Shown here in pieces: positions 16,902-27,166 of a stretch of 64,000 nt of DNA; the first letter of the stretch is position 1; every line of letters starts with the position of its first letter. Origin of the DNA: Muribaculaceae bacterium (GTDB taxonomy: Bacteria > Bacteroidota > Bacteroidia > Bacteroidales > Muribaculaceae); contig JAEDFO010000003.1 of assembly GCA_016292745.1 (NCBI GenBank), forward strand, positions 3,545 through 67,544, in the 5' to 3' direction. The translations under genes were made by a program, and so were the position numbers. The notes beneath the pieces are model-generated. The model ran no database searches. It worked only from the letters and a program-made list of their open reading frames with translations, and was not told the origin of the DNA.

Positions 16902-17822
16902 TCACTTATCTAATTTAATGCCTAATACTTTACATATAATAGCCTGACGTGCATAGAGGCCGTTCTTTGCTTGCTGGAAATAGTAAGCCTTCGGGTTTTC
17001 ATCGCAGTCGTAAGCAATTTCGCTCACGCGTGGGAGCGGGTGCAGGATGCGCAGGTTGGGCTTGCTGCCGCTGAGCATCGAGTTACGCAGGGTGTAGACA
17101 TTCTTCACACGCTCATACTCCATAAGGTCGGTGAAGCGTTCGCGCTGCACACGGGTCATATACAGGATATCGGTGTTGTTGATAACCTCTTCCGAGAAGT
17201 CGTGCGTCTCAACATATTTAATGCCGTGCTCGTTGCAATAATCCTTGTACTCATCGGGCATGCGAAGTTCGTCGCAAGCCACGAAAACGAATGTCGGATT
17301 AAAGAAACGCATTGCCTGTATAAGCGAGTGAACGGTACGGCCATACTTCAGGTCGCCAACAAGAGTGATTGTGAGGTTCTCGAGAGTGCCCTGCGTCTTG
17401 TAGATTGAATACAAGTCGAGCATGGTCTGCGAAGGATGTTGGTTGGCACCGTCACCGGCATTGACAATGGACACCGGTGATATCTCCGACGCATACTGGG
17501 CCGCACCCTCAAGGTAGTGGCGCATAATGATGCAGTCGGCATAGTTGCTAACCATCATTATAGTGTCCTTCAACGATTCACCTTTCGATGAACTTGTGGT
17601 ATTTGCATCAGAGAATCCGATAATACGGCCACCGAGCCGGTTGACGGCTGTCTCAAAACTCAGACGTGTGCGGGTCGATGGTTCGAAGAACAAAGTGGCA
17701 AGCACCCTACCCTCGAGGATTCGCTGATTCGGATTGCTTTCGAAGTACGAGGCATCATCGAGCAACGAAAGTATCTCCTCCTTAGTTAATTCAGAAATTG
17801 AAACAAAACTCTTATTTTCCAT
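16902..17822 (-). CDS. pyrB: Aspartate carbamoyltransferase catalytic subunit
   Basis: 306 residues. First committed step of pyrimidine synthesis: carbamoyl phosphate plus aspartate to carbamoyl aspartate. Carbamoyl-phosphate motif FFEPSTRTRLSFE (about 47-59), SSKGESLKDT loop, HPSQTMLDLYSI, and the HPLPRVSEI motif for aspartate are intact. It is the first gene of the operon, with a leader of roughly 200 bases after a TTTG/TAACTTTG promoter. Confidence 0.98.
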   Translation of the reverse strand: MENKSFVSISELTKEEILSLLDDASYFESNPNQRILEGRVLATLFFEPSTRTRLSFETAVNRLGGRIIGFSDANTTSSSKGESLKDTIMMVSNYADCIIMRHYLEGAAQYASEISPVSIVNAGDGANQHPSQTMLDLYSIYKTQGTLENLTITLVGDLKYGRTVHSLIQAMRFFNPTFVFVACDELRMPDEYKDYCNEHGIKYVETHDFSEEVINNTDILYMTRVQRERFTDLMEYERVKNVYTLRNSMLSGSKPNLRILHPLPRVSEIAYDCDENPKAYYFQQAKNGLYARQAIICKVLGIKLDK

Positions 17823-18038
17823 AATTTGACAGGATTACCTAATCAGAAAATTTCAGTATGCATTGAACTATTACAGGGCATATGGAAATGAAAAGAGCCA
17901 ACCATGACAATGAGAAAAGTCAATCAGTCGGCCCAAATATCAACATCAAACAATCTACGCTGCTCGTCGGGAAACGAATGCCGGCGATTATCAGACGTAA
18001 CATTGATATGTGTGATTACGCATTCCATACTTATATTG
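17823..18038 (-). promoter_or_regulatory. Long pyrB leader with a hairpin
   Basis: About 210 transcribed bases are predicted before pyrB. A hairpin is possible at 17897-17932 (an 8-bp arm pair rich in G-U, then GAC/GTC around a 10-base loop). I see no terminator U-run after it, so classical attenuation is not shown. Short open frames here on either strand look spurious. Confidence 0.35.
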
Positions 18039-18067
18039 CAAAGTTACCTTTTTTTTCAATAATCAAA
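18039..18067 (-). promoter_or_regulatory. Promoter of the pyrB operon
   Basis: Minus strand TTTG (18067-18064), a 17-base spacer, then an exact TAACTTTG (18046-18039). The spacer is slightly short for the Bacteroidota consensus. Confidence 0.55.
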
Positions 18068-18110
18068 GCCGTAAGCAACAAAATAATTGCAAAAAAAACG
18101 TCGGTAATTA

Positions 18111-21100
18111 TTATCGGGCGAGCGATATGTTGAGCGAGATGCCGAAATTGCTATTGGTGGTTGGATACGACGATGTGGCTACAATCGGGGTGTTGATTTG
18201 ATGGTCGAAGAATGCACCGACAGTAACGAGCTTGCTCATCACATAGTTAGCGGTGAAATTAATCGAGAGGGTGCGTGTTCCGCTGGTTGGCTGGGCTGTG
18301 TTGGTTTCGATACGGCGAATGAGAGCACGGTTGTTCGACAGAGTAAAGTCGAGATTCATGGTCAAGTCGTTGCTTATGCCCTGTTGCGAACCACGCATCT
18401 TCAAGATAGTGTTGAAATTAGCAATCTTGTATCCACCACCAATGACAAACGATTTCTGCGAAGCCTCAACGAGCTGACCTGCAGAGGTGTTAAGTGTAAG
18501 GGTTCGGCTGTCGCGGTATTCGATGTTGGCTGTGATGTTATTGTTCATGGTCACATTCACACCAAGCAGCGGAGCAAACTTTTCGGTTATCGATACCGAC
18601 GAAATGTTGTATGGCGATGAGGGAATCGGACGCTGAGTGAGTTCGTCGAGAATAAAGCCACGGTCGTTGCCAATCGACACCCATTGCTGATACGACGTGA
18701 ACGAGCCCACCGAGTAGGTACACTGATAGGCATGCGTCAAGGTAATAGTCTTGAAGAGTTTCTTCAAGGCGGGTATACGGATAAGGCCGTCGTACGACAC
18801 GCGCCAGTTAGGTCGCATTGCCGACAGTCCGGGGAATGGGTCGAGAGTAACCTTCTGTACATCCTGCCCGGAATATGCAGCAACAAATGCCGGAATAAGC
18901 ACGTCGCTGCTCATATTGTTGACGGTTCCTACAGCATCGGGGTCGAAACTCTGGCCGGCATACACGGTATTCTTCAAGAATCCAGTTTCGGGATATGTGG
19001 TTCCGGAATACTGCGAGACGAGACGCCCCGAGACGGTTTCAATGTTGCCGAGGAACTTGTCGAAGGTTGAGCTTGCGTAGCCATCAGCTGCCGATGAGCC
19101 CTTGAATGCCGACGAGAATGCCCAGTGGGTCTTAGTGTACGAACCGCCATAGATTGTAGGCATATCGGCATACATAAACTGAATTTGCGAGGTTCGGTTA
19201 TCGGTGCGGTTCGATGTCAAGGTTATCTTAAGACCGGAAATAGGCTCCAGATTAAGTTCAAAATTCATTTCCTGGGTTCGGGACGAAACAGCCGGCGATG
19301 TCTGGGTCTCGTCGCACTTGAGCCAGCCGCGTTCCTTGGCTTTCTGTATATACGATTCATCCTCAAATCCAAAAGCAAAGCCCAGACCGGGCGCCATGGC
19401 GTCGTAATGGGAGCTTTGGCCAAAGATATCGCCAATGGTTGGCTCAAACTGCGGCAGTGTGAGCGACTTGGTGTTGCGCCAACGGAACGAGAAGTTGCGG
19501 GGCATCATGGCAAAGCGCAATGTGTACTGCGCCACTTCGTCCCAGAATTTCTTTTCCTCCTTTATCACCTCAGTGATAGTGAATTTGAGGCTTTTCTTTC
19601 CACGGGTGAGCACCTCCACGCTGTTGTCGTCGACTGGTTTGGTCTTGATGGCAAACGGTTTACCGTCGGTGGTAGTAGCTACCACTTTTATCTTCTTTAC
19701 GTTAAGATTATGCTTAATCACAATCGATGTGTCCTCTTTCAGGGCAAACGTACGGGTGAACTTCTTGGCCTTGGTGCGACGCTCCTCTCGCTTGTTTGCA
19801 CTGAAGCGCTGGTTAATCTGGCGAAGATACTTCGACTGGTTGAACAATGTCTCAAAGTTAACCTTTGCATCGGCGTTCCATGTGGATTGACTTGTGATGG
19901 TGTTACCCTCTTCCACTTCGTCTATTACCGCACCCTTATCCCACTTGTAGATAGCGTTGTACGATACATTTCCGGTTATGAAGCTCAGCACCGGAATTTT
20001 GCTGAACGGAGCCTTGTAGCTGGCAGTAAAATTCTGGTTGTAGGCCCATGGAGTGCCAAGATTCTTTATGCTCTGCCAAATTGAGTCGCGCCAGTTTTTG
20101 TAAAGGTCGGGGAAAAGTTTCTTGTTGACAGCGCCAACCGGCTCTTCGATGTGCGACGTAGTATTGCTGTTGAACGACATCGACAACTGCTTAGTAAAGT
20201 TCCATGTAATGTTGAACTGACGGTCCCAAATGAAGTTCTTGCTCACCGAAACAGGCAGCTGCATGTTAACATCGATTTCACTGCGGGTTTGCTGCTCGTA
20301 GTAGTAACGCGAAATGTTGGTATAGAATCCAATCGAGTTTGGGAGCCAACGGAAATCCCATTCACGGATAAACTTCAGGTTCTTCGACTTGCTCTTGATG
20401 AACTTGAACGGAGTGAACGGCTTCAGATATGGCGAATACTGATACTGAAAACTGCCGCGATAGTCGCTCGTGTTCTCATACGCATTTGTGGGGTCGTTGA
20501 AACGCTGTTTGTTCGATGAGTAGTTAAAGGTAAAGTTGGCAGGGTCCCAAGGCATCGGGTTTTTGCTCTGGATGTCGAACTTCAATCCCGATATGCTGAA
20601 GCTCTCGATAGTGCGCTGTTCGAGGGCATATGCCTTAATAGAGTCGCGCTGGGCGTCGTTGGCACATGCATCGAGGGCATCGTTGAGCTCTATATCCTGG
20701 TCGAGAGGATTATATTGAGGAGTTACGGTTTCCTTCGACACCGAATAGTATATTGGTGCCTTGAGTTTCACCTTTTCAGGCAAAAGACGACCAAGGTCGG
20801 CCTGGATTGCAAAATTATATTTCTCGAGGTCGTCGGTACGGCGGTTGGTAAGGCTTTGGTCAACCGAACCGAAGCCAACGGTTTCCTTGTGAGCACCAAC
20901 ATTAATGGTAGCCATGTCACTCAATGACAGATTCAAGTTTCCTTTGGCAGCCCAACCGCCACGCTCATTGAAGTCGGTAACCTTAAGTTCGTTAACCCAA
21001 ACCGTACCGTCGCAGCTAACACTCGATTTGTTTCGCACACCGATAAGAATTACGCGCACATCGCTCAACGACGGATTACCCACCACTGTTATCTTGTTGG

Positions 21101-24100
21101 CCTGATGCTCGGGGTCGTAACCTGTGAAGAGCGTTGTATATGTAACTCCGCTGTCGGCACGCTTGGCGGCGTTGCGTTCGGTCTTGAGATTAGTGAATAC
21201 ACTCAATTCACAATCAAGCATATTCTCAGCAGGCCACACCAGATACTGGTCGGTGGTGCTGTAGGTACTGTACTTGCCGGCAGGAGTCACCTTCAACGGT
21301 ATCTCATATTCATAATAGTTCTGCTTCACGTCGCTACCCAGACGCACAAACACCGCCAGGTCGCCGTCCTTAAGGCCATAGGCATTGTCAATCAGCGCCT
21401 CAGCGTGGTTAAACATCTGCAGACGCTTATAAAGGCGAAGGTCGAGCTGAGTGTTCTTGTACACAGCACGCGCATCACCAGCCTTGAGATCGGTGAGTTT
21501 CAACGACATTGATTGCTCGTTGAGCTGGGTAACCTGCGCTTGACCCGAATCGATAATTCGGTTAACGCCCGGAGGAAGCACATAGTTAACTGGAAGAGTA
21601 CCGGAGTTCTCCTCGATATTCACTGCACTCACATCAAGACGTCCTTCGGCTGGCACGTCGGCGCGTTGGTTCAAGTTATATTCATATGGACGCCATTCTC
21701 CACGCACGAGTTGGAAATCGGCAAAGCGCAGGTGGGTGGTCTGACGGAAATTAGTCATGAACATACGCATGAAGCGGATGGTTGTGAAATCGTTTATCGA
21801 ACCCACAATCTTTTCATACTCCTTCAACGGAATCTTGAACTGATACCAAGTCATCTCCTTCTTGTCGCCGTTGCGTAAGGGCACCGTTTGCTGTTGGATA
21901 TCAGTTATATAATTCTTGCCCACGACAAGATCCTCGGGACGAATCGACACCTTATACTGGAAGTAACGCTCATACTCATTGAGGGTGTTATCGTTGTTGA
22001 TGTCCTCTACATCCGGAGTGCTGCGCGACGACTGATAGCGGCCATCGGTATTGCCGTCAGTGGAGCGAGAGTTGCCCTCGGTGCCATTGTAGTGCTTGTA
22101 GCGTTCAAGAATCGACAGACGCTGTTCGTCGAAGTCATTGCCACGATAATAATGGTAGTTATCAGCCGCCGGGTCGTTGAACGCCGAGAACGGGTCAGTT
22201 TCCATATTTGCCACAGCCTCGGGCGACAACTTGCGACGCAATGCATCGATATAATCTTTATACGAGCTGAATTGATACTCATCGTCGTTAGACAATCCAT
22301 CGAGGCCCACATCTTGACGCTCGCGAGCACCTTCCGAGGTATCGAAAGCATACGACAGCGACGACTGCTTCGATACACGGCCCCAAACAGTCTCAACCAC
22401 ATTCGAGAAATCGTCGTTAATCGGCAATCCGTTTTCATACGACTTCATGCCATCCTTGAGTATGTCCTCGCTAACCTCGCCGAGATTGAAATACAGGTCA
22501 CCACCCTCGGTATAGTGATTCTCCATGTCGAGGAACGGGCTGAGAAGCCAGAACTGTATATACTCAATGTTCGACTGTTCAAAGTTCGGGTTGTCCATCT
22601 TGCGCATTATGCCACCCCACCGACGTTCGGGGAACAGGAGCCGGCCATCGTCGGCAATGTTATCAACATCGAGGTTATATGGACCTCGCTCTTCAGGATA
22701 GAACGAGAGGTTGAGAGTCTGAATTGTCGACGATTCACCGTAATTGATTTCCTTTGCGGGATAAATTTCGCGCGAAGTGATTTCACGGACATAAGGGTCC
22801 GACTGCTGGTCAAGGTCGTTACGTAAATAGCCGGGAGCGGTCGATGAATTCTTCTGTGTGAACATACGATCGATATAGTACCATGCCAGAAGAGCACGGT
22901 TATAGCCATAGCGAACGTCGTTGCTATAGTTCGATTCGGGGAACAGTGCGCCACCCCCCTGTTCGTAGGGAGTGGATGCAAGGAACCAGGAATAAGGCGA
23001 ACGGAGGTCGACACCGGTCTGGGTAGTCTCGAAATCGTCGATATACGAGCTTCCACGGTTTGTGCCTGTCTTTTGTTTGTGCGGCATAATGTGTGCAAAC
23101 TCGGCATTCAGGCTCACCGTCGACGGAGCAGTGGCATTAACGGTAGGTATCTTGTTAAGCAGGTTAGTGAGCCACATAAACTGGTTATTATACGACAAGT
23201 TAAGGCCCCAAATGGTGTTGTTTACCGATTCCTGCCCGATAGCGACCTTCTCAGTTATTGACTTTTCGGAGAAGTGCATCACAGTAGCACCAAGATTAAA
23301 ATGCTTATTGAATTCGTAGTTCAAGTCGAGGCCGAGCAACGTCTTGCGCTGTGTGCTGAACATGGACTGGTTCTCAAGGGTTACGTTGACACTCGTACCG
23401 GCATCGATTATGCTTTGGTTGAGGATAGTAACGATACCCATGTTATAGTCGACGGTATAGTCGCTGTTCTCAACCAAAGTTACGCCTCCGGCAGTAACTA
23501 CAACCGAACCACGGGGCACATTCATGGCATTAAGCCTGATTTGTGAACCCGACGACGACTGGTATTCGCCCTCAAGCACAAATTTGTTCTTGTCCTGCAT
23601 CTGACGGGCTACGGTAAGTGTTGAATCGTACAATTCCTTGAACACATATTTCTTAGCCTCGTTAGGGTCAGTAATTTTCGATTCCAAGTGGGAGCCAAAA
23701 GGTTCGGCAACGGTGAATATTATTCGGCCGGTGGACGATTGCACCGTGTAGCCTTCAACATAATCGAAGAAACCATCGCTGTTGGTGTTGTTGTTGCTGT
23801 CGATACGGTCGAGATTCATCACCTGCAGAAGAGTCTTGTCGTTAAGACCTGCCACGGGGAGATAGTTGATTTCTGTGCCCGTTGTGTCGCTCAGATACTT
23901 GATATTGAGTTTAAACTTGGTTTTCTGCACTTGATATGCACCAAGCGAATACACGTTTTTCATCATAAGTCGCCACATAGGGAGTTTCGGCGAAGCAGTG
24001 GTCGACTTCAGCATCTTAAGAAACAGCGACTGGCTAGTCTGCGAAATATCGCCCGAGAACTCACCCACCTGATATGTGTTGCCGCGATAGGTGTATTGGT

Positions 24101-25547
24101 AGGCTACGGCAAGCACTTCGTCGGCATTAAGCGCCGTTTTCAGCGAAATATAACCAAGCGTGGAGTTAAGTGTATACTCACTCGAGGTGAGCAGACGCGC
24201 GCTTTCCACCTTTTCGTAGTCACGACCACCATTGATTCCATATGCCGACAGCGGCTCAAGAACCTGGGTAACCGCGCTGATGTTGCGGGCATCGGGGTAA
24301 TCGGTTTTTATTTCGTTTAGAAGGCTGTTCGAACTGTTCGACGGGTTGTCGTACTGCATGTTTGGAGTCCAGTGGTCGGAGGCAAGATACTTGTTTTCGC
24401 CAAGGTCCATGAAACCCACAAAATTTCGGCTTTCGTTGAAGTTGCTTCGCTTGTTGGTAATCCAAACCTCGATGCGGGTGATGTTAATACCCGAGTTAAC
24501 GATAGGCAGATTGGCAAGCCACTTGTCGTAATTTTCGCGAAAGAAATGCGAGAGGAAAAAGTGCCGGTTCTGGTCGTAGTTGTCGCTGCTGATTGAGAAC
24601 GATGTGGTCTGGGCACCGCCCTTGGTGTTGACCGACTGGGTTTCACTGTTCTGCTGCGACACAAGTGCCGTTGCTGTGAGTTTACCGAACTGAAGCTTCG
24701 TTTTTATACCGAACAGCGCAGTACTACCTTTGATGAGCGACGAGCCGGTGGTCATACTCACATTACCGGCTTCTATCTCCTTGATTATTTCGTCCTCTTT
24801 ACCGGCGTATTGAAGTTTAAGGTTCTTTGAGTCGAAGTCGAAGGTGGCATCGGTGTTATATGTCATGTCGAACTTCATCTTGTCGCCCACCGAAGCCGCA
24901 ATGGTGGCTTGTATTTTCTGGTCGAAATCGAAATAGGTTCGACGACGCGAATTAACCGGCATCGATGGGTTGTCGGTTTTGTTGGATTTTATACCCATAT
25001 TGAGCGCCACCGAGCCCGATGTCTTCAATTGCACACCTCCAGGGCCAAACACCTTCTCGAGCGGGCCAAGGGCAAAATTCATGTCGAGGAAATTAAACTC
25101 CTTCTTGCCCTTCTTCTCAAATTCCTCGGCATTCTTCTGCCGATAGTATTCAATCATCGACTTTCTGAGGGCCACATCGTTGTATTCGTCGGCCGAGAGG
25201 AGGAACGGCGAAGCTATCTCCATGTCGCCAAGCTTGGTGCGGATGGTATAGAAACCCGTTGCAGGGTCATACTCGGCCTCAGTCTTGATGTTTTGAGGGG
25301 TCTTCAGGTCGATAGCACGCTCCGAAGGTTCGGTAATGTCCTCAAACGACTGCGGCACGGTGGGCTGAACATCATATTGCATATTAAGCGAATCAGATGG
25401 AGCCGGCTTAGGAATGCCATATGGAGGCGGTGCCTGAAGTGTTGAATTGATATATTGGGCATAGGCAATAAAAGAGCCAACAGAATACAACAGTATTCCG
25501 CCGACTGCAGCTATCAACAACCATTTTCTATTACCCTTTTTACTCAT
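18111..25547 (-). CDS. sprA: Type IX secretion outer-membrane translocon SprA
   Basis: 2478 residues, in the usual 2300-2500 range. SprA forms the very large beta-barrel channel of the type IX secretion system in the outer membrane. The N-terminus has an uncleaved-looking or signal-type hydrophobic segment (about 8-30). Throughout, alternating beta strands with aromatic girdles recur, and repeated segments such as LKTSGSVALNMGIKS, SYIDDFE and PEERGPYNLD are typical of the family. The C-terminus (LGISLNISLAR-like ending) is a final barrel strand. Continuous open frame with no break. It follows ruvA after 66 bases, an order I know from other Bacteroidales. Other T9SS genes (porK-N, porT, porU/V) are not in the window. 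Confidence 0.96.
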   Translation of the reverse strand: MSKKGNRKWLLIAAVGGILLYSVGSFIAYAQYINSTLQAPPPYGIPKPAPSDSLNMQYDVQPTVPQSFEDITEPSERAIDLKTPQNIKTEAEYDPATGFYTIRTKLGDMEIASPFLLSADEYNDVALRKSMIEYYRQKNAEEFEKKGKKEFNFLDMNFALGPLEKVFGPGGVQLKTSGSVALNMGIKSNKTDNPSMPVNSRRRTYFDFDQKIQATIAASVGDKMKFDMTYNTDATFDFDSKNLKLQYAGKEDEIIKEIEAGNVSMTTGSSLIKGSTALFGIKTKLQFGKLTATALVSQQNSETQSVNTKGGAQTTSFSISSDNYDQNRHFFLSHFFRENYDKWLANLPIVNSGINITRIEVWITNKRSNFNESRNFVGFMDLGENKYLASDHWTPNMQYDNPSNSSNSLLNEIKTDYPDARNISAVTQVLEPLSAYGINGGRDYEKVESARLLTSSEYTLNSTLGYISLKTALNADEVLAVAYQYTYRGNTYQVGEFSGDISQTSQSLFLKMLKSTTASPKLPMWRLMMKNVYSLGAYQVQKTKFKLNIKYLSDTTGTEINYLPVAGLNDKTLLQVMNLDRIDSNNNTNSDGFFDYVEGYTVQSSTGRIIFTVAEPFGSHLESKITDPNEAKKYVFKELYDSTLTVARQMQDKNKFVLEGEYQSSSGSQIRLNAMNVPRGSVVVTAGGVTLVENSDYTVDYNMGIVTILNQSIIDAGTSVNVTLENQSMFSTQRKTLLGLDLNYEFNKHFNLGATVMHFSEKSITEKVAIGQESVNNTIWGLNLSYNNQFMWLTNLLNKIPTVNATAPSTVSLNAEFAHIMPHKQKTGTNRGSSYIDDFETTQTGVDLRSPYSWFLASTPYEQGGGALFPESNYSNDVRYGYNRALLAWYYIDRMFTQKNSSTAPGYLRNDLDQQSDPYVREITSREIYPAKEINYGESSTIQTLNLSFYPEERGPYNLDVDNIADDGRLLFPERRWGGIMRKMDNPNFEQSNIEYIQFWLLSPFLDMENHYTEGGDLYFNLGEVSEDILKDGMKSYENGLPINDDFSNVVETVWGRVSKQSSLSYAFDTSEGARERQDVGLDGLSNDDEYQFSSYKDYIDALRRKLSPEAVANMETDPFSAFNDPAADNYHYYRGNDFDEQRLSILERYKHYNGTEGNSRSTDGNTDGRYQSSRSTPDVEDINNDNTLNEYERYFQYKVSIRPEDLVVGKNYITDIQQQTVPLRNGDKKEMTWYQFKIPLKEYEKIVGSINDFTTIRFMRMFMTNFRQTTHLRFADFQLVRGEWRPYEYNLNQRADVPAEGRLDVSAVNIEENSGTLPVNYVLPPGVNRIIDSGQAQVTQLNEQSMSLKLTDLKAGDARAVYKNTQLDLRLYKRLQMFNHAEALIDNAYGLKDGDLAVFVRLGSDVKQNYYEYEIPLKVTPAGKYSTYSTTDQYLVWPAENMLDCELSVFTNLKTERNAAKRADSGVTYTTLFTGYDPEHQANKITVVGNPSLSDVRVILIGVRNKSSVSCDGTVWVNELKVTDFNERGGWAAKGNLNLSLSDMATINVGAHKETVGFGSVDQSLTNRRTDDLEKYNFAIQADLGRLLPEKVKLKAPIYYSVSKETVTPQYNPLDQDIELNDALDACANDAQRDSIKAYALEQRTIESFSISGLKFDIQSKNPMPWDPANFTFNYSSNKQRFNDPTNAYENTSDYRGSFQYQYSPYLKPFTPFKFIKSKSKNLKFIREWDFRWLPNSIGFYTNISRYYYEQQTRSEIDVNMQLPVSVSKNFIWDRQFNITWNFTKQLSMSFNSNTTSHIEEPVGAVNKKLFPDLYKNWRDSIWQSIKNLGTPWAYNQNFTASYKAPFSKIPVLSFITGNVSYNAIYKWDKGAVIDEVEEGNTITSQSTWNADAKVNFETLFNQSKYLRQINQRFSANKREERRTKAKKFTRTFALKEDTSIVIKHNLNVKKIKVVATTTDGKPFAIKTKPVDDNSVEVLTRGKKSLKFTITEVIKEEKKFWDEVAQYTLRFAMMPRNFSFRWRNTKSLTLPQFEPTIGDIFGQSSHYDAMAPGLGFAFGFEDESYIQKAKERGWLKCDETQTSPAVSSRTQEMNFELNLEPISGLKITLTSNRTDNRTSQIQFMYADMPTIYGGSYTKTHWAFSSAFKGSSAADGYASSTFDKFLGNIETVSGRLVSQYSGTTYPETGFLKNTVYAGQSFDPDAVGTVNNMSSDVLIPAFVAAYSGQDVQKVTLDPFPGLSAMRPNWRVSYDGLIRIPALKKLFKTITLTHAYQCTYSVGSFTSYQQWVSIGNDRGFILDELTQRPIPSSPYNISSVSITEKFAPLLGVNVTMNNNITANIEYRDSRTLTLNTSAGQLVEASQKSFVIGGGYKIANFNTILKMRGSQQGISNDLTMNLDFTLSNNRALIRRIETNTAQPTSGTRTLSINFTANYVMSKLVTVGAFFDHQINTPIVATSSYPTTNSNFGISLNISLAR

Positions 25548-25613
25548 TCGTCAATAATGACACTTGCCACGCACTTGCGACATTGCTTGTGCACAGCATC
25601 GCGCCTTCGACGG

Positions 25614-26195
25614 TTACATCATTTTCAGAGCCTGTTTTATGGCGTCCTCTACACTTATCGCAGGATTCCCGGTGTATAGTTTCTTCAATACTTTTTGCGA
25701 AACCGGCTTCGGGAAGCCAAGCATTACCAAAGCTGCGAGGGCCTCATCGAACGACTCGTTTGATGACGGTACCGTTATATCTAACGAATCATCACCCATA
25801 TTTATTTTATCCTTGAGGTCAACAATTATGCGTTGCGCCGTTTTTGCGCCTATTCCTTTAACTGATTTCAGCATATTTGAGTTGGCCGAGGCAATAATCT
25901 GCTTGAGCTCTGATGGGCGGAAAGTGGACAAAATCATACGCGCCGAAGCGGCACCCACGCCCGATACACTAATAAGCTGCTCGAAAAGTTCACGCTCCAC
26001 CTTCTCGGCAAAGCCATAAAGTGCATATGCATCTTCACGAATTGCCTCATAAACATACAGTTTTGCCTCAACGGCATTTTGAAGAGCTGAATAGCTGTTG
26101 AGCGAAATGCTGAGCATATACCCCACCCCATGGTTGTCGATTACTGCATAAGTGGGTGTAAGTTCAGCTATCTCTCCTTTTATATAATCAATCAT
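25614..26195 (-). CDS. ruvA: Holliday junction branch migration protein RuvA
   Basis: 193 residues. DNA-binding subunit of RuvAB; tetramers hold the four-way junction. N-terminal OB fold (MIDYIKGEIAEL, about 1-64), two helix-hairpin-helix motifs (LISVSGVGAASARMIL and LKSVKGIGAKTAQRII), and a C-terminal RuvB-binding domain (EALAALVMLGF). A TATTTTTG -7 element at 26230-26223 gives a leader of about 20 bases. It heads a likely ruvA-sprA transcript; ruvB is not nearby. Confidence 0.98.
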   Translation of the reverse strand: MIDYIKGEIAELTPTYAVIDNHGVGYMLSISLNSYSALQNAVEAKLYVYEAIREDAYALYGFAEKVERELFEQLISVSGVGAASARMILSTFRPSELKQIIASANSNMLKSVKGIGAKTAQRIIVDLKDKINMGDDSLDITVPSSNESFDEALAALVMLGFPKPVSQKVLKKLYTGNPAISVEDAIKQALKMM

Positions 26196-26222
26196 AATGC
26201 TCTGTCGTTAGAATTAACACTA

Positions 26223-26230
26223 CAAAAATA
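26223..26230 (-). promoter_or_regulatory. Candidate -7 element of ruvA-sprA
   Basis: TATTTTTG on the minus strand, exact consensus, 28 bases before the ruvA start. The only upstream TTG is at 15 bases, closer than usual. Confidence 0.4.
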
Positions 26231-26327
26231 ACATTTTTATAGTATCAATTCCGACATATCGGACTGAAAACAGGGAAATACTACCATTAATAATGCATTA
26301 TTATAGACTTTAACGTTAGTCAACGAA

Positions 26328-26358
26328 TTTGTAATATCGAATTCTTGTGTTACCTTTG
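26328..26358 (+). promoter_or_regulatory. Strong Bacteroidota promoter of the first beta-barrel gene
   Basis: TTTG (26328-26331), exactly 19 bases, then TACCTTTG (26351-26358). Both elements match the consensus perfectly. Predicted leader about 40 bases. Confidence 0.8.
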
Positions 26359-26404
26359 CCATTGACATAAATAGTGCAAAACAATATAAAACGATCAAAC
26401 TATT

Positions 26405-27001
26405 ATGAAATCTTCAATTCGAATTATTGTGTTGGCCATTGTTGCCATGATTATTGCCCTTCCGGCAAGTGCCCAATTCCGATTCGGTATCAAAGCCGGT
26501 GTGGCTCTTAACAGTCTCCATTTCAGCAGTGATTATCTTGAAAACCTAAATAGCGATAACCGTGCTGGCTTCACTGGAGGTTTGATGGCTGAATTCACTT
26601 TGCCTGTAATCGGTCTTGGCCTCGATGCATCACTGATGTATGTTCATCGCAGTGCTGAAGAAGCCGTTGATACAGATGATGCAGAAGGTGAGGTATCATT
26701 TGCCAAGCGCGACTATATCGAGATACCTATCAATGTGAAATACAAGTTCTCGATTCCGGCCATTAGCAGCATCGTTGCTCCGTATGTATTCACCGGTCCA
26801 TCAATTGCATTCCTGGTTAGCGACTCGAAGGACATCTACAAAAAATGCGACTTTGCATGGAACGTAGGTGCCGGTGTCGAACTTGTCCGTCACCTGCAGG
26901 TTAGTGCAAGCTACGGTTTCGGCATCACAAAACTTGTTGCTGAGCGCGATGCTAATGTAAAGAACCGCTATTGGACTCTCACCGCAGCTTACCTGTTCTG
27001 A
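26405..27001 (+). CDS. Outer-membrane beta-barrel protein (porin-like, OMP_b-brl_2 type)
   Basis: 198 residues with a signal peptide cleaved after about ASA-Q (residue 23). The mature part begins FRFGIKAGVALNSL and consists of about eight amphipathic strands, ending in AAYLF with the C-terminal Phe typical for barrel insertion. The central IEIPINVKYKF and VAPYVFTGPSIAFL segments are family hallmarks of small Bacteroidetes barrels. Role unknown; many such barrels are structural or bind ligands. It has its own perfect promoter and a strong terminator. The next gene is a paralogue. Confidence 0.85.
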   Translation: MKSSIRIIVLAIVAMIIALPASAQFRFGIKAGVALNSLHFSSDYLENLNSDNRAGFTGGLMAEFTLPVIGLGLDASLMYVHRSAEEAVDTDDAEGEVSFAKRDYIEIPINVKYKFSIPAISSIVAPYVFTGPSIAFLVSDSKDIYKKCDFAWNVGAGVELVRHLQVSASYGFGITKLVAERDANVKNRYWTLTAAYLF

Positions 27002-27031
27002 TTCCATAGCAAGAAAAACGTTAATAAATGG

Positions 27032-27060
27032 CCGGCGCACTATTGTGCGTCGGTTTTTTA
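27032..27060 (+). terminator. Terminator of the first beta-barrel gene
   Basis: CCGGCGCAC, a 4-base loop and GTGCGTCGG form a 9-bp stem with one G-U pair, followed by seven bases of T-run. It lies 30 bases past the stop codon. Confidence 0.87.
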
Positions 27061-27102
27061 TGTCAAAAAGGATTAACTCGCAGGGGTAATTATCGAAAAC
27101 TC

Positions 27103-27133
27103 TTGTGTGTACCACATTTTTATGGTAGTTTTG
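27103..27133 (+). promoter_or_regulatory. Promoter of the second beta-barrel gene
   Basis: TTG (27103-27105 region), 20 bases, then TAGTTTTG (27126-27133), an exact -7 match. Leader about 30 bases to the ATG at 27167. Confidence 0.7.
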
Positions 27134-27166
27134 CGAGAGTTTTTAAACAATTAGCGAAAAAAGTAT

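Noticed and set aside
14538..17822. Mixed operon pyrB-pyrI-flavin reductase-glyA as a possible novelty
   Set aside because: I recall this order from other Bacteroidales, so it is an ordinary arrangement.
17882..18133. Small plus-strand frame in the pyrB-sprA gap
   Set aside because: No promoter or ribosome-site support, runs into the sprA end, and crosses the pyrB promoter on the opposite strand.
19125..20084. 319-codon plus-strand frame and others inside 18.1-25.5 kb
   Set aside because: All are antisense to sprA, which is open over 2478 codons and has family hallmarks.
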